A stretch of DNA of 64,000 bases from Siphonodentalium dalli (GCA_032622095.1 CP136063.1:277257426-277321425), one strand, 5' to 3'. Numbered from the stretch's first letter, positions 40,597 to 51,640 are shown. The notes: a model not told the origin generated them from the letters alone. Program-made: numbers and translations.

Positions 40597-41460
40597 TGAT
40601 AGATATAGTATACTGAGTTCCTAATTACGAGGAATATATAAATCGTTAATGACTATCGATAAATACGAACGTTAATGATAGATATAGTATACTGAGTTGC
40701 TAATTACGAGGAATATATAAATCGTTAGTAACTATCGATGAATACGAACGTTAATGATAGATATAGTATACTGAGCTCCTAATTACGAGGAATATATAAA
40801 TCGTTAATGACTATCGATAAATACGAACGTTAATGATAGATATAGTATACTGAGTTGCTAATTACGAGGAATATATAAATCGTTAGTGACTATCGATAAA
40901 TAAGAACGTTAATGATAGATATAGTATACTGAGTTGCTAATTACGAGGAATATATAAATCGTTAATGACTATCGATAAATACGAACGTTAATGATAGATA
41001 TAGTATACTGAGTTGCTAATTACGAGGAATATATAAATCGTTAGTGACTATCGATAAATAAGAACGTTAATGATAGATATAGTATACTGAGTTGCTAATT
41101 ACGAGGAATATATAAATCGTTAATGACTATCGATAAATACGAACGTTAATGATAGATATAGTATACTGAGTTGCTAATTACGAGGAATATATAAATCGTT
41201 AGTGACTATCGATAAATAAGAACGTTAATGATAGATATAGTATACTGAGTTGCTAATTACGAGGAATATATAAATCGTTAATGACTATCGATAAACACGA
41301 ACGTTAATGATAGATATAGTATACTGAGCTCCTAATTACGAGGAATATATAAATCGTTAGTGACTATCGATGAATACGAACGTTCATGATAGATATAGTA
41401 TACTGAGTTGCTAATTACGAGGAATATATAAATCGTTAGTGACTATCGATGAATACGAAC
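40592..41460. repeat. 79-bp satellite, eleven units
   Basis: Eleven head-to-tail units of 79 bp begin GTTAATGATAGATATAGTAT and include CTAATTACGAGGAATATAT and GACTATCGAT. Units differ at a few recurrent positions (TTGC/TTCC/CTCC, TTAATGA/TTAGTGA, AATACG/AATAAG). These alternate in places, suggesting a two-unit (158-bp) higher-order step. Confidence 0.95.
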
Positions 41461-42905
41461 GTGGGCGTGATCATACTATATATATATAGTATACTGAGTT
41501 CCTAATTACGAGGAATATATAAATCGTTAGTGACTATCGATGAATAAGAACGTGGGCGTCATCATACTATATATATATGAATAAGAACGTGGGCGTGATC
41601 ATACTATATATATATGAATAAGAACGTGGGCGTGATCATACTATATATATATGAATACGAACGTGGGCGTGATCATACTATATATATATGAATACGAACG
41701 TGGGCGTGATCATACTATATATATATGAATACGAACGTGGGCGTGATCATACTATATATATATGAATACGAACGTGGGCGTGATCATACTATATATATAT
41801 GAATACGAACGTGGGCGTGATCATACTATATATATATGAATACGAACGTGGGCGTGATCATACTATATATATATGAATACGAACGTGGGCGTGATCATAC
41901 TATATATATATGAATACGAACGTGGGCGTGATCATACTATATATATATGAATACGAACGTGGGCGTGATCATACTATATATATATAAATACGAACGTGGG
42001 CGTGATCATACGATATATATATAATTACGAGGAATATATAAATCGTTAGTGACTATCGATGAATACGAACGTGGGCGTGATCATACTATATATATATAAA
42101 TAAGAACGTGGCGTGATCATACTATATATATAGTATACTGAGCTCCTAATTACGAGGAATATATAAATCGTTAGTGACTATCGATGAATACGAACGTGGG
42201 CGTGATCATATTATATATATATAGTATACTGAGCTCCTAATTACGAGGAATATATAAATCGTTAGTGACTATCGATGAATAAGAACGTGGGCGTGATCAT
42301 ATTATATATATATGAATACGAACGTGGGCGTGATCATACTATATATATATGAATACGAACGTGGGCGTGATCATACTATATATATATGAATACGAACGTG
42401 GGCGTGATCATACTATATATATATGAATACGAACGTGGGCGTGATCATACTATATATATATGAATACGAACGTGGGCGTGATCATACTATATATATATGA
42501 ATACGAACGTGGGCGTGATCATACTATATATATATGAATACGAACGTGGGCGTGATCATACTATATATATATAAATACGAACGTGGGCGTGATCATACGA
42601 TATATATATAATTACGAGGAATATATAAATCGTTAGTGACTATCGATGAATACGAACGTGGGCGTGATCATACTATATATATATAAATAAGAACGTGGCG
42701 TGATCATACTATATATATAGTATACTGAGCTCCTAATTACGAGGAATATATAAATCGTTAGTGACTATCGATGAATACGAACGTGGGCGTGATCATATTA
42801 TATATATATAGTATACTGAGCTCCTAATTACGAGGAATATATAAATCGTTAGTGACTATCGATGAATAAGAACGTGGGCGTGATCATATTATATATATAT
42901 ATATG
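41461..42905. repeat. Composite 37-bp/79-bp satellite with 587-bp duplication
   Basis: The 37-bp unit combines GAATACGAACGTGGGCGTGA with TCATACTATATATATAT, and shares GAATACGAACGT with the end of the 79-bp unit. Runs of the short unit (41574-42000, 42302-42590) alternate with single long units. The junction CGATATATATATAATTACG occurs at 42011 and 42598, an offset of 587 bp, and the sequence after both is the same. The array ends in an (AT) run at about 42904. Confidence 0.95.
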
Positions 42906-42914
42906 CAATTTCCG

Positions 42915-42964
42915 GTTCTCGCCAATCATTTCAAATTAGAATTAGAATCAAATCAGGCGAGAAC
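42915..42964. repeat. Stem-loop at the satellite edge
   Basis: GTTCTCGCC and GGCGAGAAC form a perfect 9-bp stem around a 32-base AT-rich loop, directly after the satellite. Confidence 0.7.
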
Positions 42965-42972
42965 AAAAGACA

Positions 42973-42990
42973 TTAAAGGTACACAATCCG
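42973..42990. mobile_element. Solo end resembling the 33.7-kb element
   Basis: ATTAAAGGTACACAATCCG differs by one or two bases from the terminus of the element at 33739. No matching second end was found nearby, so it may be a relic or chance. Confidence 0.3.
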
Positions 42991-43797
42991 ACTCGATGGT
43001 AATAGAATGTTACATTCATCCAGATGGCATAGCGCCTGAACACTAACTCATCAGTTTCACGCAGCCGAACACGTACATTATATGTCTTTAAAGGAAAATT
43101 CAAATTAAAAAGAATAGACTAAGTTAATTGTAAGAAGAAATACTTTCCTACGATCGATACGATTTTTGGACTGAAATGGTCATTTCATTCAAAATTTCAA
43201 AGTGTTGGAATAGTTGGTGGTGGGTGTCAGCATGGACATTATATAGACTGAAATTGCAACCTATAGGTGGGTTTCTACGACGTTGGATTTAGTGTCTGTG
43301 TATGTATGGTCAAGGGGGTCCAATTGGAAATTCTAAGTATCGCAACCCCAGCCCCCCCCCATTGGTATGAATTTCGTACTTACATATAATCACATACGTC
43401 CTAAATTGTTTGGCTCCGTTATAGGAAGCCAGCTTATTTAAAGCCTAAACAGTATGTGTCGCTATAAGCGTCACATTACACTCGTAAAATCTAACGCTTT
43501 TCAGATTTAAAACGACTAGAGCTGTATATTCAGGAATGGCCGTCTATATATAAAGACATTGAATCAAATTAATCTATAAGTTGACATCAATGTCACGTAA
43601 GACTATTTAGGTTATAGTTTACGGAACATAACAACCCATTGTACACTGGAACGGGTCCAATGGATGTAATTGATTCCGTCCCGGGGGTCTCTGAAATGAA
43701 ACTACCCCGGCGTCACCATTAATTGCTCACAATGCCGAGTTGTAAGGATCTGCTGTTCTCAGTGTTGTTCTTCCACACAAGATTGAAGAATTAAAAC

Positions 43798-43800
<3 letters not shown>
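42991..43800. other. No gene seen
   Basis: Unique sequence with a run of nine C residues at 43352-43360. No convincing coding frame or repeat was found. Confidence 0.5.

Positions 43801-43840
<40 letters not shown>
43801..43840. repeat. (AT)20 microsatellite
   Basis: Twenty uninterrupted AT dinucleotides. Confidence 0.98.
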
Positions 43841-43842
<2 letters not shown>

Positions 43843-44239
43843 CAACATAACACAACTATTATGACTGCCAATTAACCCTGTCTATACTAAAATGGATTTT
43901 CCTATTCGGTTATAAAAGTACACATTGGAATATAGTCTAGCATGCATTTGGAGGGGCAGACGACAGATAATAAATATACAAAAATGAGTCATATTCATTG
44001 TATGGAAATGTTCAGATAATAAGTTCAACAAACGACTGTGGTTTGCTGTTTGAACATTTTCTGAGGGATAAGCACACGCCAATGAGTAGTATACATATTT
44101 TGTTCTTATACCAATAATAACTATCGCGTAAATAGTATGTTATAATCAAGTTAATACGTTATGTAAATGTTATGTAAACAAAATCCAGGTTCTGTAGCGT
44201 CCCCCCCCCCCCTTTTTGTTTACGAATTTGACGATATCA
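43841..44239. other. No gene seen
   Basis: AT-rich sequence ending in a run of twelve C residues at 44201-44212. An open frame on the minus strand (43882-44082) has no recognisable features. Confidence 0.5.
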
Positions 44240-44575
44240 TACTATTTAAGCGATATTTATGATTGGTATAAGAACAAAGTCGGTCTCTATTTTAATATGT
44301 TTTATGTTCATGGCGGTTTTAACATATGTGACTATTTTAACAGCAATATATACCCACCGCCAACGCGTATCTTACCGTATCTTACCGTATCTTACCGTAT
44401 CTTACCGTATCTTACCGTATCTTACCGTATCTTACCGTATATTTATTGTGGTATACGGCGTTGCGGTGGTTGGGGGCACATTTATTGAGAACAGCTTTGG
44501 GGTTCTCACAATGTGCCCCAACGACCACAGTGTCATATCCACAAACGCACATATATATAGTTTTTTGATGATTTA
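44240..44575. mobile_element. Dispersed element, copy 2, with 10-bp central repeats
   Basis: It shares with 37621-38075 the phrases TTTATGATTG, GGCGGTTTTAAC, GTGACTATTTTAA and CCAACGCGT on the left, and CATTTATTGAGAACA-like and TCACAATG on the right. At the internal position it carries seven perfect copies of CTTACCGTAT (44371-44440) in place of the 23-bp repeat of the first copy. Open frames here are read through the tandem repeat. Confidence 0.65.
44371..44440. repeat. 10-bp tandem repeat, seven copies
   Basis: Seven identical CTTACCGTAT units. Confidence 0.98.
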
Positions 44576-44774
44576 TTCCCATAAAAAGCTGAATGTATTC
44601 TTATTTATTTTCACAAAATCTTCCGAGAATTTGAGACTAGGCCACGCAGCTCATTAGGGCAGCACAATATAAGATTCCAAAACACTAAGCAACGATTACG
44701 TGATCGATATAAATAACTGGCTTCAGATCCAATTCGGCTGAAATTATAAAAACATGCCCAAGTATACTGCTGAC

Positions 44775-44940
44775 CAAGCCTTGAAATAGGGTGTCTGTCA
44801 TAGCGGGCTTACACCTCAGCAGAATGAGGTTCCCAGAGGGTGAATTTGGTTATGCTAGCCCGCTATGCGGGGTAGCATCACTAAATTCACCCTCTGTGGA
44901 CCTCTTTCTGCAAATGACAGACACCCTATTTCAAGGCTTG
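44775..44940. mobile_element. Palindromic MITE
   Basis: CAAGCCTTGAAATAGGGTGT on the left is mirrored by ACACCCTATTTCAAGGCTTG on the right. The arms extend inward through TGTCTGTCAT, GAGGGTGAATTT and AGCCCGC/GCGGGGT with some mismatches to a small centre near 44861. It is non-coding. Confidence 0.9.
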
Positions 44941-45454
44941 TGACCGCTTTTAGTGAATATAGGTCAACAATTTGTTATGTGGTGTTCGTGTTAGGTCTGT
45001 GTTATTAACTTATTGTGGTATGAAACGGGTGAACCAATTGACAATTGACCAATCACCGAACAGGATTTAGTTTAACACAATCGGGCTATGTAAATATTTA
45101 TGTTTAAATTGGATACAAATGCGGGTAGGGTAGTCTAGCAATCGGATTCAAGTTTCCAAAATAACCACATTATTGAGTGAGTGTTAAATGTGATTGGTAT
45201 CATATTTTTTTTCGAGATAAACCAGTATATGATATTAATAACTTATAAGTATGACATGCAGCGCAATTGAGTTGAATACACTGTCAAAAAAATGCGGTTT
45301 GGAACACTGAATACATCTTTAAAAAACAAATACGACAGAACCTTTAATTATGCTGCTATGCAAGTTGAACGCCAGGTACAAATTTGCCTAATTTAGTTTA
45401 GTGATATTCCTGAGGTAAAAGAGTAGTTCGCTGTCATTGAGTTCAAATCGGTCG
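44941..45454. other. No gene seen
   Basis: AT-rich sequence. Nothing recognisable was found. Confidence 0.5.
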
Positions 45455-45545
45455 GTTCTGTCACGGGCCACCGTAGTTCTGCCACGGGTCACCGTAGTTC
45501 TGTCACGGGCCACCGTAGTTCTGTCACGGGCCACCATAGTTCTGG
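45455..45545. repeat. 21-bp tandem repeat, four copies
   Basis: Units of GTTCTGTCACGGGCCACCGT plus A start at 45455, 45476, 45497 and 45518, with one or two changes between them. Confidence 0.95.
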
Positions 45546-45904
45546 GACAGAATAATGTTCCATCTGTACTACGACAGCAGAGCTCTCTGTTATAATTTAT
45601 TCAAATAGTTTCTGTTCGTGTTCCATCACATTTTCCTACTTCGTATATGGTGTGTTCTGCTGTTTCTATAAGGTAATGCTATTTAATGGGTAGACTATGC
45701 ATAATATACGACCTCTGTCGATCGTCTGTCGCTGCTTGGGTAAAGAGAGGAAGAGGTTATAGAACGTCTCTGATCTACCAGGATCTACAGATTATTGTAC
45801 GGAACTCTCAAGGCGCAAGCTGATGGTTTACTACTATAGTTACGAACATTTCACGTTATTGTCATGGGTTGGCATAGCGTGTGTCGGTTTATATATACAC
45901 ACAC
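45546..45904. other. No gene seen
   Basis: Unique sequence without a recognisable gene or repeat. Confidence 0.5.
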
Positions 45905-46215
45905 AGAAATGATGGTTCCCCGGGGAAACCAATACTGGTTCCATAGTTTGTCCCAGTGGGGAGAACCAAACGAAGAACCATGCAAACATACATGTTTTGG
46001 TTCTTCGCGAAGAACCAAAATAAAGAACCAAATGAATACCCAAACACATGTTTTGGTTCTTCACGAAGAACCAAAATAAAGAACCAAACATGTTTTTGGT
46101 TCTTCGAAGAACCAAATTAAAGAACCAAGTCAAGTAGAAAACAGAAATTCTGGTTCCACGTGGAACCAAACTTGTTATTAATTTTCGTCCTGAGGGAGAA
46201 CCATTTTGACATATT
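45905..46215. repeat. Cluster of GGTTC...GAACC palindromic words
   Basis: At least five short palindromes share GGTTC/GAACC arms but differ at the centre: GGTTCCCCGGGGAAACC (45914), GGTTCTTCGCGAAGAACC (45999), GGTTCTTCACGAAGAACC (46055), GGTTCTTCGAAGAACC (46098) and GGTTCCACGTGGAACC (46152). Lone AAGAACCAAA words fill the spaces. Open frames on both strands reflect this internal symmetry. The TTCnnGAA cores resemble half of a heat-shock element, but a degenerate fold-back repeat explains the pattern equally well. Confidence 0.75.
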
Positions 46216-46398
46216 TTAGTTCTCTATCTGGTTCCCATGTCTCCATTTGGTTCATTAAATGCCTAATTGGAAACAGTTATGAGTGCTTGTGGATACAATG
46301 CCCCGTGACACTATGTGTAGGTTATAAGCACGTTTGGTGTGTCTTTGTTTCTGAAAGTTCTATTACTTCGTAAATACGTTATACCGTTTACCAGTTAC
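46216..46398. other. No gene seen
   Basis: Short unique spacer between two repeat zones. Confidence 0.5.
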
Positions 46399-47038
46399 AT
46401 GGACACCTCGCCTATGTTCCCGTCACATGACCATCTCGCCTATGTTCCCGTCACATGACCATCTCGCCTATGTTCCCGTCACATGGCCACCTCGCCTATG
46501 TTCCCGTCACATGGCCACCTCGCCTATGTTCCCGTCACATGCCCATCTCGCCTATGTTCCCGTCACATGACCATCTCGCCTGTGTTCCCGTCACATGGCC
46601 ACCTCGCTAGCTATGTTCCCGTCACATGGCCACCTCGCCTATGTTCCCGTCACATGACCATCTCGCCTATGTTCCCGTCACATGACCATCTCGCCTATGC
46701 TCCCGTCACATGGCCACCTCGCCTATGTTCCCGTCACATGACCATCTCGCCTATGTTCCCGCCACATGACCATCTCGCATATGTTCCCGTCACGTGACCA
46801 TCTCGCCTATGTTCCCGTCACATGACCATCTCGCCTATGTTCCCGTCACATGACCATCTCGCCTATGTTCCCGTCACATGACCATCTCGCCTATGTTCCC
46901 GTCACATGACCATCTCGCCTATGTTCCCGCCACCTCGCCTATGTTCCCGTCATCTCGCCTATGTTCCCGTCACCTCGCCTATGTTCCCGTCACCTCGCCT
47001 ATGTTCCCGTCACGTGACCATCTCGCCTATGTTTCCCA
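46399..47038. repeat. 28-bp minisatellite, about 20 units
   Basis: Units combine ATGACCATCTCGCCTATG with TTCCCGTCAC; ATGGCCACC replaces ATGACCATC in several. Near the right end some units lose the first eight bases, leaving 20-bp forms. The sequence CACATG, an E-box form, falls at each unit junction and becomes CACGTG in a few. Open frames of up to 104 residues on the + strand arise only from the repeat. Confidence 0.95.
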
Positions 47039-48210
47039 GTCATTCATTCGTTTGTTGCATATTATCCGTTGAATCTACACAGTGTATATGTAAGGAAGTC
47101 CATAACTGTTTGAATTTAGGCACGTTCACCTTTCAATATTTCCCTGCATGAGAGGAATGATATATTTTAACTCTTTATTTTGACACCCTTTATTGATGCC
47201 TTCTGATTCAATACTTTATTTGTTTGCCTGAATTTTATCCGTCGGTACCGTAAATACTATTAAGCTGGGTCATCGAACTGACATGTGTTAGTTCTGCTCA
47301 TCATAACCAAATATTTGAACATTGCATTGCGATAGCTGGTAGAGTTTGTATAGTGGTATATTTATAACCACATCTGGTGGAACTCGCTGGGTGGGTGTTT
47401 TAGTATCTCATTCGACGAACATTCGTGTTAATTGTGTTGTTCTGCTTGAGTTACATGTGCTCAAATAAAACGATCGAATACAATCACTGATTTAAAATTT
47501 ACTGCCGTAGATAACATATACACCCATAGAATCAACGGGACTGGTGTTCAATCAGGTGCGACCGACAACAGATCGAGGCCATTGAACACCGCGCGCTCGT
47601 ATATAATGATGAAGAATGGCACACTTATTGAGTAATTGTGCACCTTTGAGATAACGAGTCGTGCGTTTATTCATACAATCTACGGGTATTTATGTGCATA
47701 TAACAAGGCTATGCAAATACTGAATTACCCAATGAACGCATATATATGTGGACGGTTGTGGGATAGGCAACAAACATGCAAACATACCTGCACATCGTAG
47801 AGTGACTTACACATGCATACACGCGGACCCCGTGCCTGTGTCCATTTGTGCGTTTGGTATTTTAAGCATTTTTATTTTATTTTTTTTAAATAACAAAATT
47901 AGATTCAACTCCTTGCTAAATTAAAATTCGTGATGAATTGGTCCTATAAATTATATGAAATGGTTTGGTAAAGTAAAACTTCAAAACTGTTATTTGCATG
48001 CACCGATGCCCATGCAGTATTACTAGTAGCAATCGGCAAACCTCGGTGATTTCCGTACGAACTATTTCTGCAAGAACGATAATCCGAGAAGTTGCGATTG
48101 TATTACTAGCTGAAACTGGTTCTGTGTGTGTGAATCATCACAGAACAAGATTTGGTGTTCCACTCTTGGAACGAGCAAGAACGCGGATTCGAATACACCC
48201 ATGCATTAAA
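47039..48210. other. No gene recognised
   Basis: Mostly unique AT-rich sequence. GGTGTTCAAT (47543) and ATTGAACACC (47581) form a 10-bp stem around 28 bases. An open frame at 47998-48228 on the + strand (76 residues, Arg- and Ile-rich) has no recognisable domain and runs into the inverted-repeat element that follows. It is not called as a gene. Confidence 0.5.
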
Positions 48211-48727
48211 GATGGATTATCTCTTTAAATAACAAATTTGAAATAGATGCGTGGGTATAAAATAATAAATATGAACTGAAGACTCCTGTCCGGAAAGGCT
48301 TCTATCAATTAATATTGATTTTATTTCGAATATTTTATTGGGACCGTTTATTTGTCTATTTTTAGAATAGACCATTCGGGTGATACCATATAGCGATAGA
48401 GAGCATTAGGTTGTTCCCATGGCTACGTACCGATCGTCAAATGTCACACGTTGATTGGTTGTATTGTTTTATTCCATAGTTACAAGCGATAATGAGTATA
48501 ATTAATGTTATTTGTGACAAAATGACACCATCAAATTTCTGGTCTCTGTTAACAGTAACCACTATTGTTCGTTAGCTAAACAACCACACCTTTTTAGACC
48601 ATAAAATATTCGAAATAAAATGAATATTAATCGATAGACGCATTTCCGGACAGGAGTCTTCGATTCAGATCTAATATTGTATTCCCCGGTAACTATATAA
48701 TACATGTTTACAGAGAGATAATCCACC
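48211..48727. mobile_element. Inverted-repeat MITE, about 517 bp
   Basis: Arms of about 140 bp are inverted copies. The outer ends are GGATTATCTCTTTAAATA and, reversed, GGATTATCTCTCTGTAAA. Further in, GAAGACTCCTGTCCGGAAA is shared by both arms, as is ATTTTATTTCGAATATTTTA. The centre (about 48370-48570) is unique. No transposase frame was found. It lies 20 bp from another palindromic element. Confidence 0.85.
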
Positions 48728-48747
48728 TTTAACTGTAAGTTAACAAT

Positions 48748-49048
48748 AAGCGATATCATTGAGTCGGGGCCATATTGGCCATTGGATTGATCCAGCCCCC
48801 GTTCCGTGGTTTAAGTGCTACAGGTCAAAGTTCTGAATGTGCATTCCATATATATATGGAACTTTGAATATTCATGTTTCCATATATGGAGCTTTTGAAT
48901 ATTCATTAATCCATGCATATATGGAATCGTGACTATACAAAAGTTCCATATATGGAATGCACCTCCAGAACTTTGACCTGTAGTATATAAACCGCGGAAC
49001 GGGGGCTGGGTGAATCCAATATGGCCGCGTCTTAGTGATCTCGCTTAT
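48748..49048. mobile_element. Palindromic MITE with CCAGCCCCCGTTCCG motif
   Basis: The inverted arms of about 100 bp begin ATAAGCGA at the outer edge and run through GGCCATATTGG, CCAGCCCCCGTTCCG and ACAGGTCAAAGTTCT to TGCATTCCATATAT. The centre holds repeated CATATATGGA words. A further copy starts at 63931 and runs off the window. Confidence 0.85.
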
Positions 49049-49059
49049 GCATGTATACC

Positions 49060-49420
49060 CTGCCAAAAAGGATTTTCTTTATTCAGAAATTATGTCTTAA
49101 AACAAGAAAATATTTTATATCAAGAACAAATTTCTTGGACTTAAGAAAAATATTCTATACCTAGAATAATTTTTCTTGGGATAATTACCACACTGAGAAC
49201 TGGGGTAGAATATTTTTATAACTAGAAATTATTTCTAAAGATTAAGATAATATTTCTAGGATGAACAATATTTATGTGAATATTTTCTTATTGATTTCGT
49301 ATAAGAAAATATTTCTAAAATATGAGTATAAGTATTTCTCGCGGGCGAGAAAAAATTTCTTCCCCAGGAATGTTTTTCTTAAATACAGAAAGTATACCTA
49401 TAAAACAATAAGAAACATAC
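49060..49420. repeat. Zone of AAGAAATTTTTCTT-type palindromic words
   Basis: Short related words recur irregularly: AGAAAATATTT, TTTCTTGG, AAGAAAAATATTC, TAGAATAATTTTTCTT, AGAAATTATTTCTA and AAGAAAATATTTCTA. Many are self-complementary. There is no constant period. One GC-rich interruption, CTCGCGGGCGAG (49339), is also a palindrome. Nothing codes here. Confidence 0.65.
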
Positions 49421-50233
49421 ACTACAATTATTTTTAGACTGATTAATCTTCTTAGTCACCATTAAGCCACATTATATACGGACCAATATATATTATTATC
49501 CCATATTAATATAGGTTTTGGTGGCCAGATATTGACTTTTGATTTGACAATTGTGAAAGTTATAAAAACAAATTTAGACTAGCAAAAACATCCTATATGG
49601 TCAGGGGTCTGCGACGTGAATCTAGATACTGTTTTGAATTTGCTTGGTGGAGTGGCGTGAAACCAAGAAAACTTCAGGCTTCAAACAGAAGAAGAGTCGA
49701 ACAGGGCATGTACACAAACACTTGAGAATACATTAGACTGTCCTAAGTGGGTCAAGTCACGCAACCTTTCACTTGATCCTTCGAGGAATGTCTCGAGTAT
49801 GAGATTAGAACTAGATAATAAAGAGACATACAAAGCCAAACCTATTGCATCGCTAGGGGCACGGCGGATGTCTACGAACATGTACATGTATATACAGGAA
49901 CGCGGTGACAGGATGGGGCTCTATATATGTTAGTTGCAATTGACTTCAGTTTCATTCATTAAAGAACCGCGGGTAGATTTGACACCTAAATTATTATTTC
50001 CTCGGCTTCGGGAGCTCAGCGCTATTAGATTTCGATTTCGATTCTGTCTAAATATATATAGCCATGCGCGGAGAGGACACCGTTGTGATATTTCGAGAGG
50101 TGACGCAAGATCGCAGTTCGTCATGACTTCGGAGATCGGAAATGATTTCGGAATAATCGTCGACAAAATTATCGCCAGACACATAAGTGACGTTATCTTG
50201 TGGCATAGTTGGCGTGATGCATGGTAGATACAT
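49421..50233. other. No gene recognised
   Basis: Overlapping open frames lie at 49681-49887 (-), 49930-50349 (-) and 49934-50227 (+). None shows a domain I can name. The longest minus frame runs into the palindromic element that starts at 50234. The GC content is somewhat higher than in the surroundings, so a decayed gene or exon cannot be excluded. Confidence 0.4.
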
Positions 50234-50759
50234 ACACTCTTAGAACAAATGTGTATAAATACTACACAATATGTGTTACATTTGATCTTAAACAAAATTG
50301 TGTAGAAATGCAACATGACATAAATATGTCGGTGGAATTTTCTCAACATTGAATATGAGTGAATATGTGAGTATATTATATTTAATAGATGAGATATGTT
50401 CTATTTGAGACATACACCTCGTAAAAGCTGCCATAATAAAAAAATTGGCAGCTGCTTTAAAACTTTGAGCTACACAATTATGTGTTGTTCAGTTTTTACA
50501 CAAACATAGTGTATAACAAAGTTTAAAGCTGCTGCCAATTGTTTGTTCTGTGGTAGCCTTTACGAGTTTTGTGCCTCCAATAGAACACATTTCATCTAAT
50601 AATTATGATACACTCACATATTCAATCATATTCAACATTGATGATATTCCACGGACACATTTAATAATTATATGTCATGTGTCATTTCTACACAATTTTG
50701 TTTAAGATCAAATGTAACACATTTTGTGTAGTATTTATACACATTTGTTCTAAGAGTGT
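50234..50759. mobile_element. Long palindromic MITE, about 526 bp
   Basis: Almost the entire element is two inverted arms of about 255 bp. The termini are ACACTCTTAGAACAAATGTG and its mirror ending CTAAGAGTGT. The arms share TATAAATACTACACAA, GATCTTAAACAAAATTGTGT and GGCAGC near the centre (about 50490). ACAT lies directly outside both ends and could be a short target-site duplication. It is non-coding. Confidence 0.9.
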
Positions 50760-51259
50760 ACATATTCCCGAATCAGGCAGTAATCATATTTTGTTCATGA
50801 AACTAAACGAGTGACAACATAATGCGTGCTGTTTCTAGTTTATGTGTGCTGACACGTGTTGTGAAATTCCGGTTCGAACCATGAGCAGTCACTATATAAA
50901 TTATGAAAATTGTCAACCACAATCTCTCATCGTTAAAACTGTCACGAAAAACGTTAGAATATGACCTTTTGGCGACTAGCTATATACCGTACTCGGTATA
51001 TAGCTATAGTTGCGTGTATTTATTGGTTATAAACTAGTGTGTATATATCTATACATATATTAGGTCCGTGGTATACACACATGACACGCAGAGCATGAAA
51101 GTCATTGCATGCCAACGTTCGTGAGATAGACTGATCTCTGTCCCGCTTCCCTGCACCATGGTATATCGCTGTCTTCAACTCATTCTTTTCGAGGCTTGTT
51201 TTGATGGGGAAACCAGCTGCCTATAGACCTGATTCGCAATAACCTGATTTCATCGTCAA
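50760..51259. other. No gene seen; contains one hairpin
   Basis: Unique sequence apart from a perfect 13-bp-stem palindrome at 50977-51006, TAGCTATATACCG, the loop TACT, and the mirror CGGTATATAGCTA. Confidence 0.6.
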
Positions 51260-51558
51260 CAATGGCAGTACTAAATATGTATGTGAGTATAGGCCCCATA
51301 ACACCAGATCATGTGCTTTCACGGGAGCAATCAACCAGGTGTTTTCAAACAATGGATCAACATATATATATATGAGATTGCCCTTGTCCCAATTGATCCA
51401 GCCGCCCGTTTCGTAAAACATACGTACCCTTTCAGCACCAATGGCAGTGATAAATATCTACAGAAGAATAGGACTCACCAGACACCTGTGTGCTTCCATG
51501 GGAGCAATCAACCAGGTGTGTTCAAACAATGGACCAATACAGAGATAACGTAAACGGT
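51260..51558. repeat. About 178-bp unit, two tandem copies
   Basis: CAATGGCAGT occurs at 51260 and 51439, and GGGAGCAATCAACCAGGTGT at 51323 and 51500. Each is followed by TTCAAACAATGGA(T/C)CAA. The first unit carries an extra (AT) run. Open frames here follow the repeat. Confidence 0.85.
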
Positions 51559-51640
51559 TCCAATCGATCAGACCAACAAAGAGATCAAGGTCGCTAATAT
51601 ATTTGACAGATGAATGGCACACCGATAATTTATATGGCTG
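51559..51640. repeat. Diverged single copy of the 34-bp array entry
   Basis: CCAATCGATCAGACCAACAA and AGAGATCAAG, then TTTGACAGATGAATGGCA, correspond to the entry and first unit of the satellite at 54936-55010. Only one unit is present, so this could be an unexpanded relative of that array. Confidence 0.6.

Noticed and set aside
46483-47151. Proteins with a repeated SPMFPS-type motif
   Set aside because: These arise from the 28-bp minisatellite read in several frames, and the unit length is not divisible by three.
47998-48228. 76-residue open frame with a faint transposase-like helix-turn-helix look
   Set aside because: The resemblance is too weak. There is no catalytic motif, and the frame ends in a non-coding inverted-repeat element.
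49681-50349. Overlapping open frames that might be an exon or decayed transposase
   Set aside because: No domain or catalytic motif could be recognised on either strand, and the longest frame enters a palindromic element.
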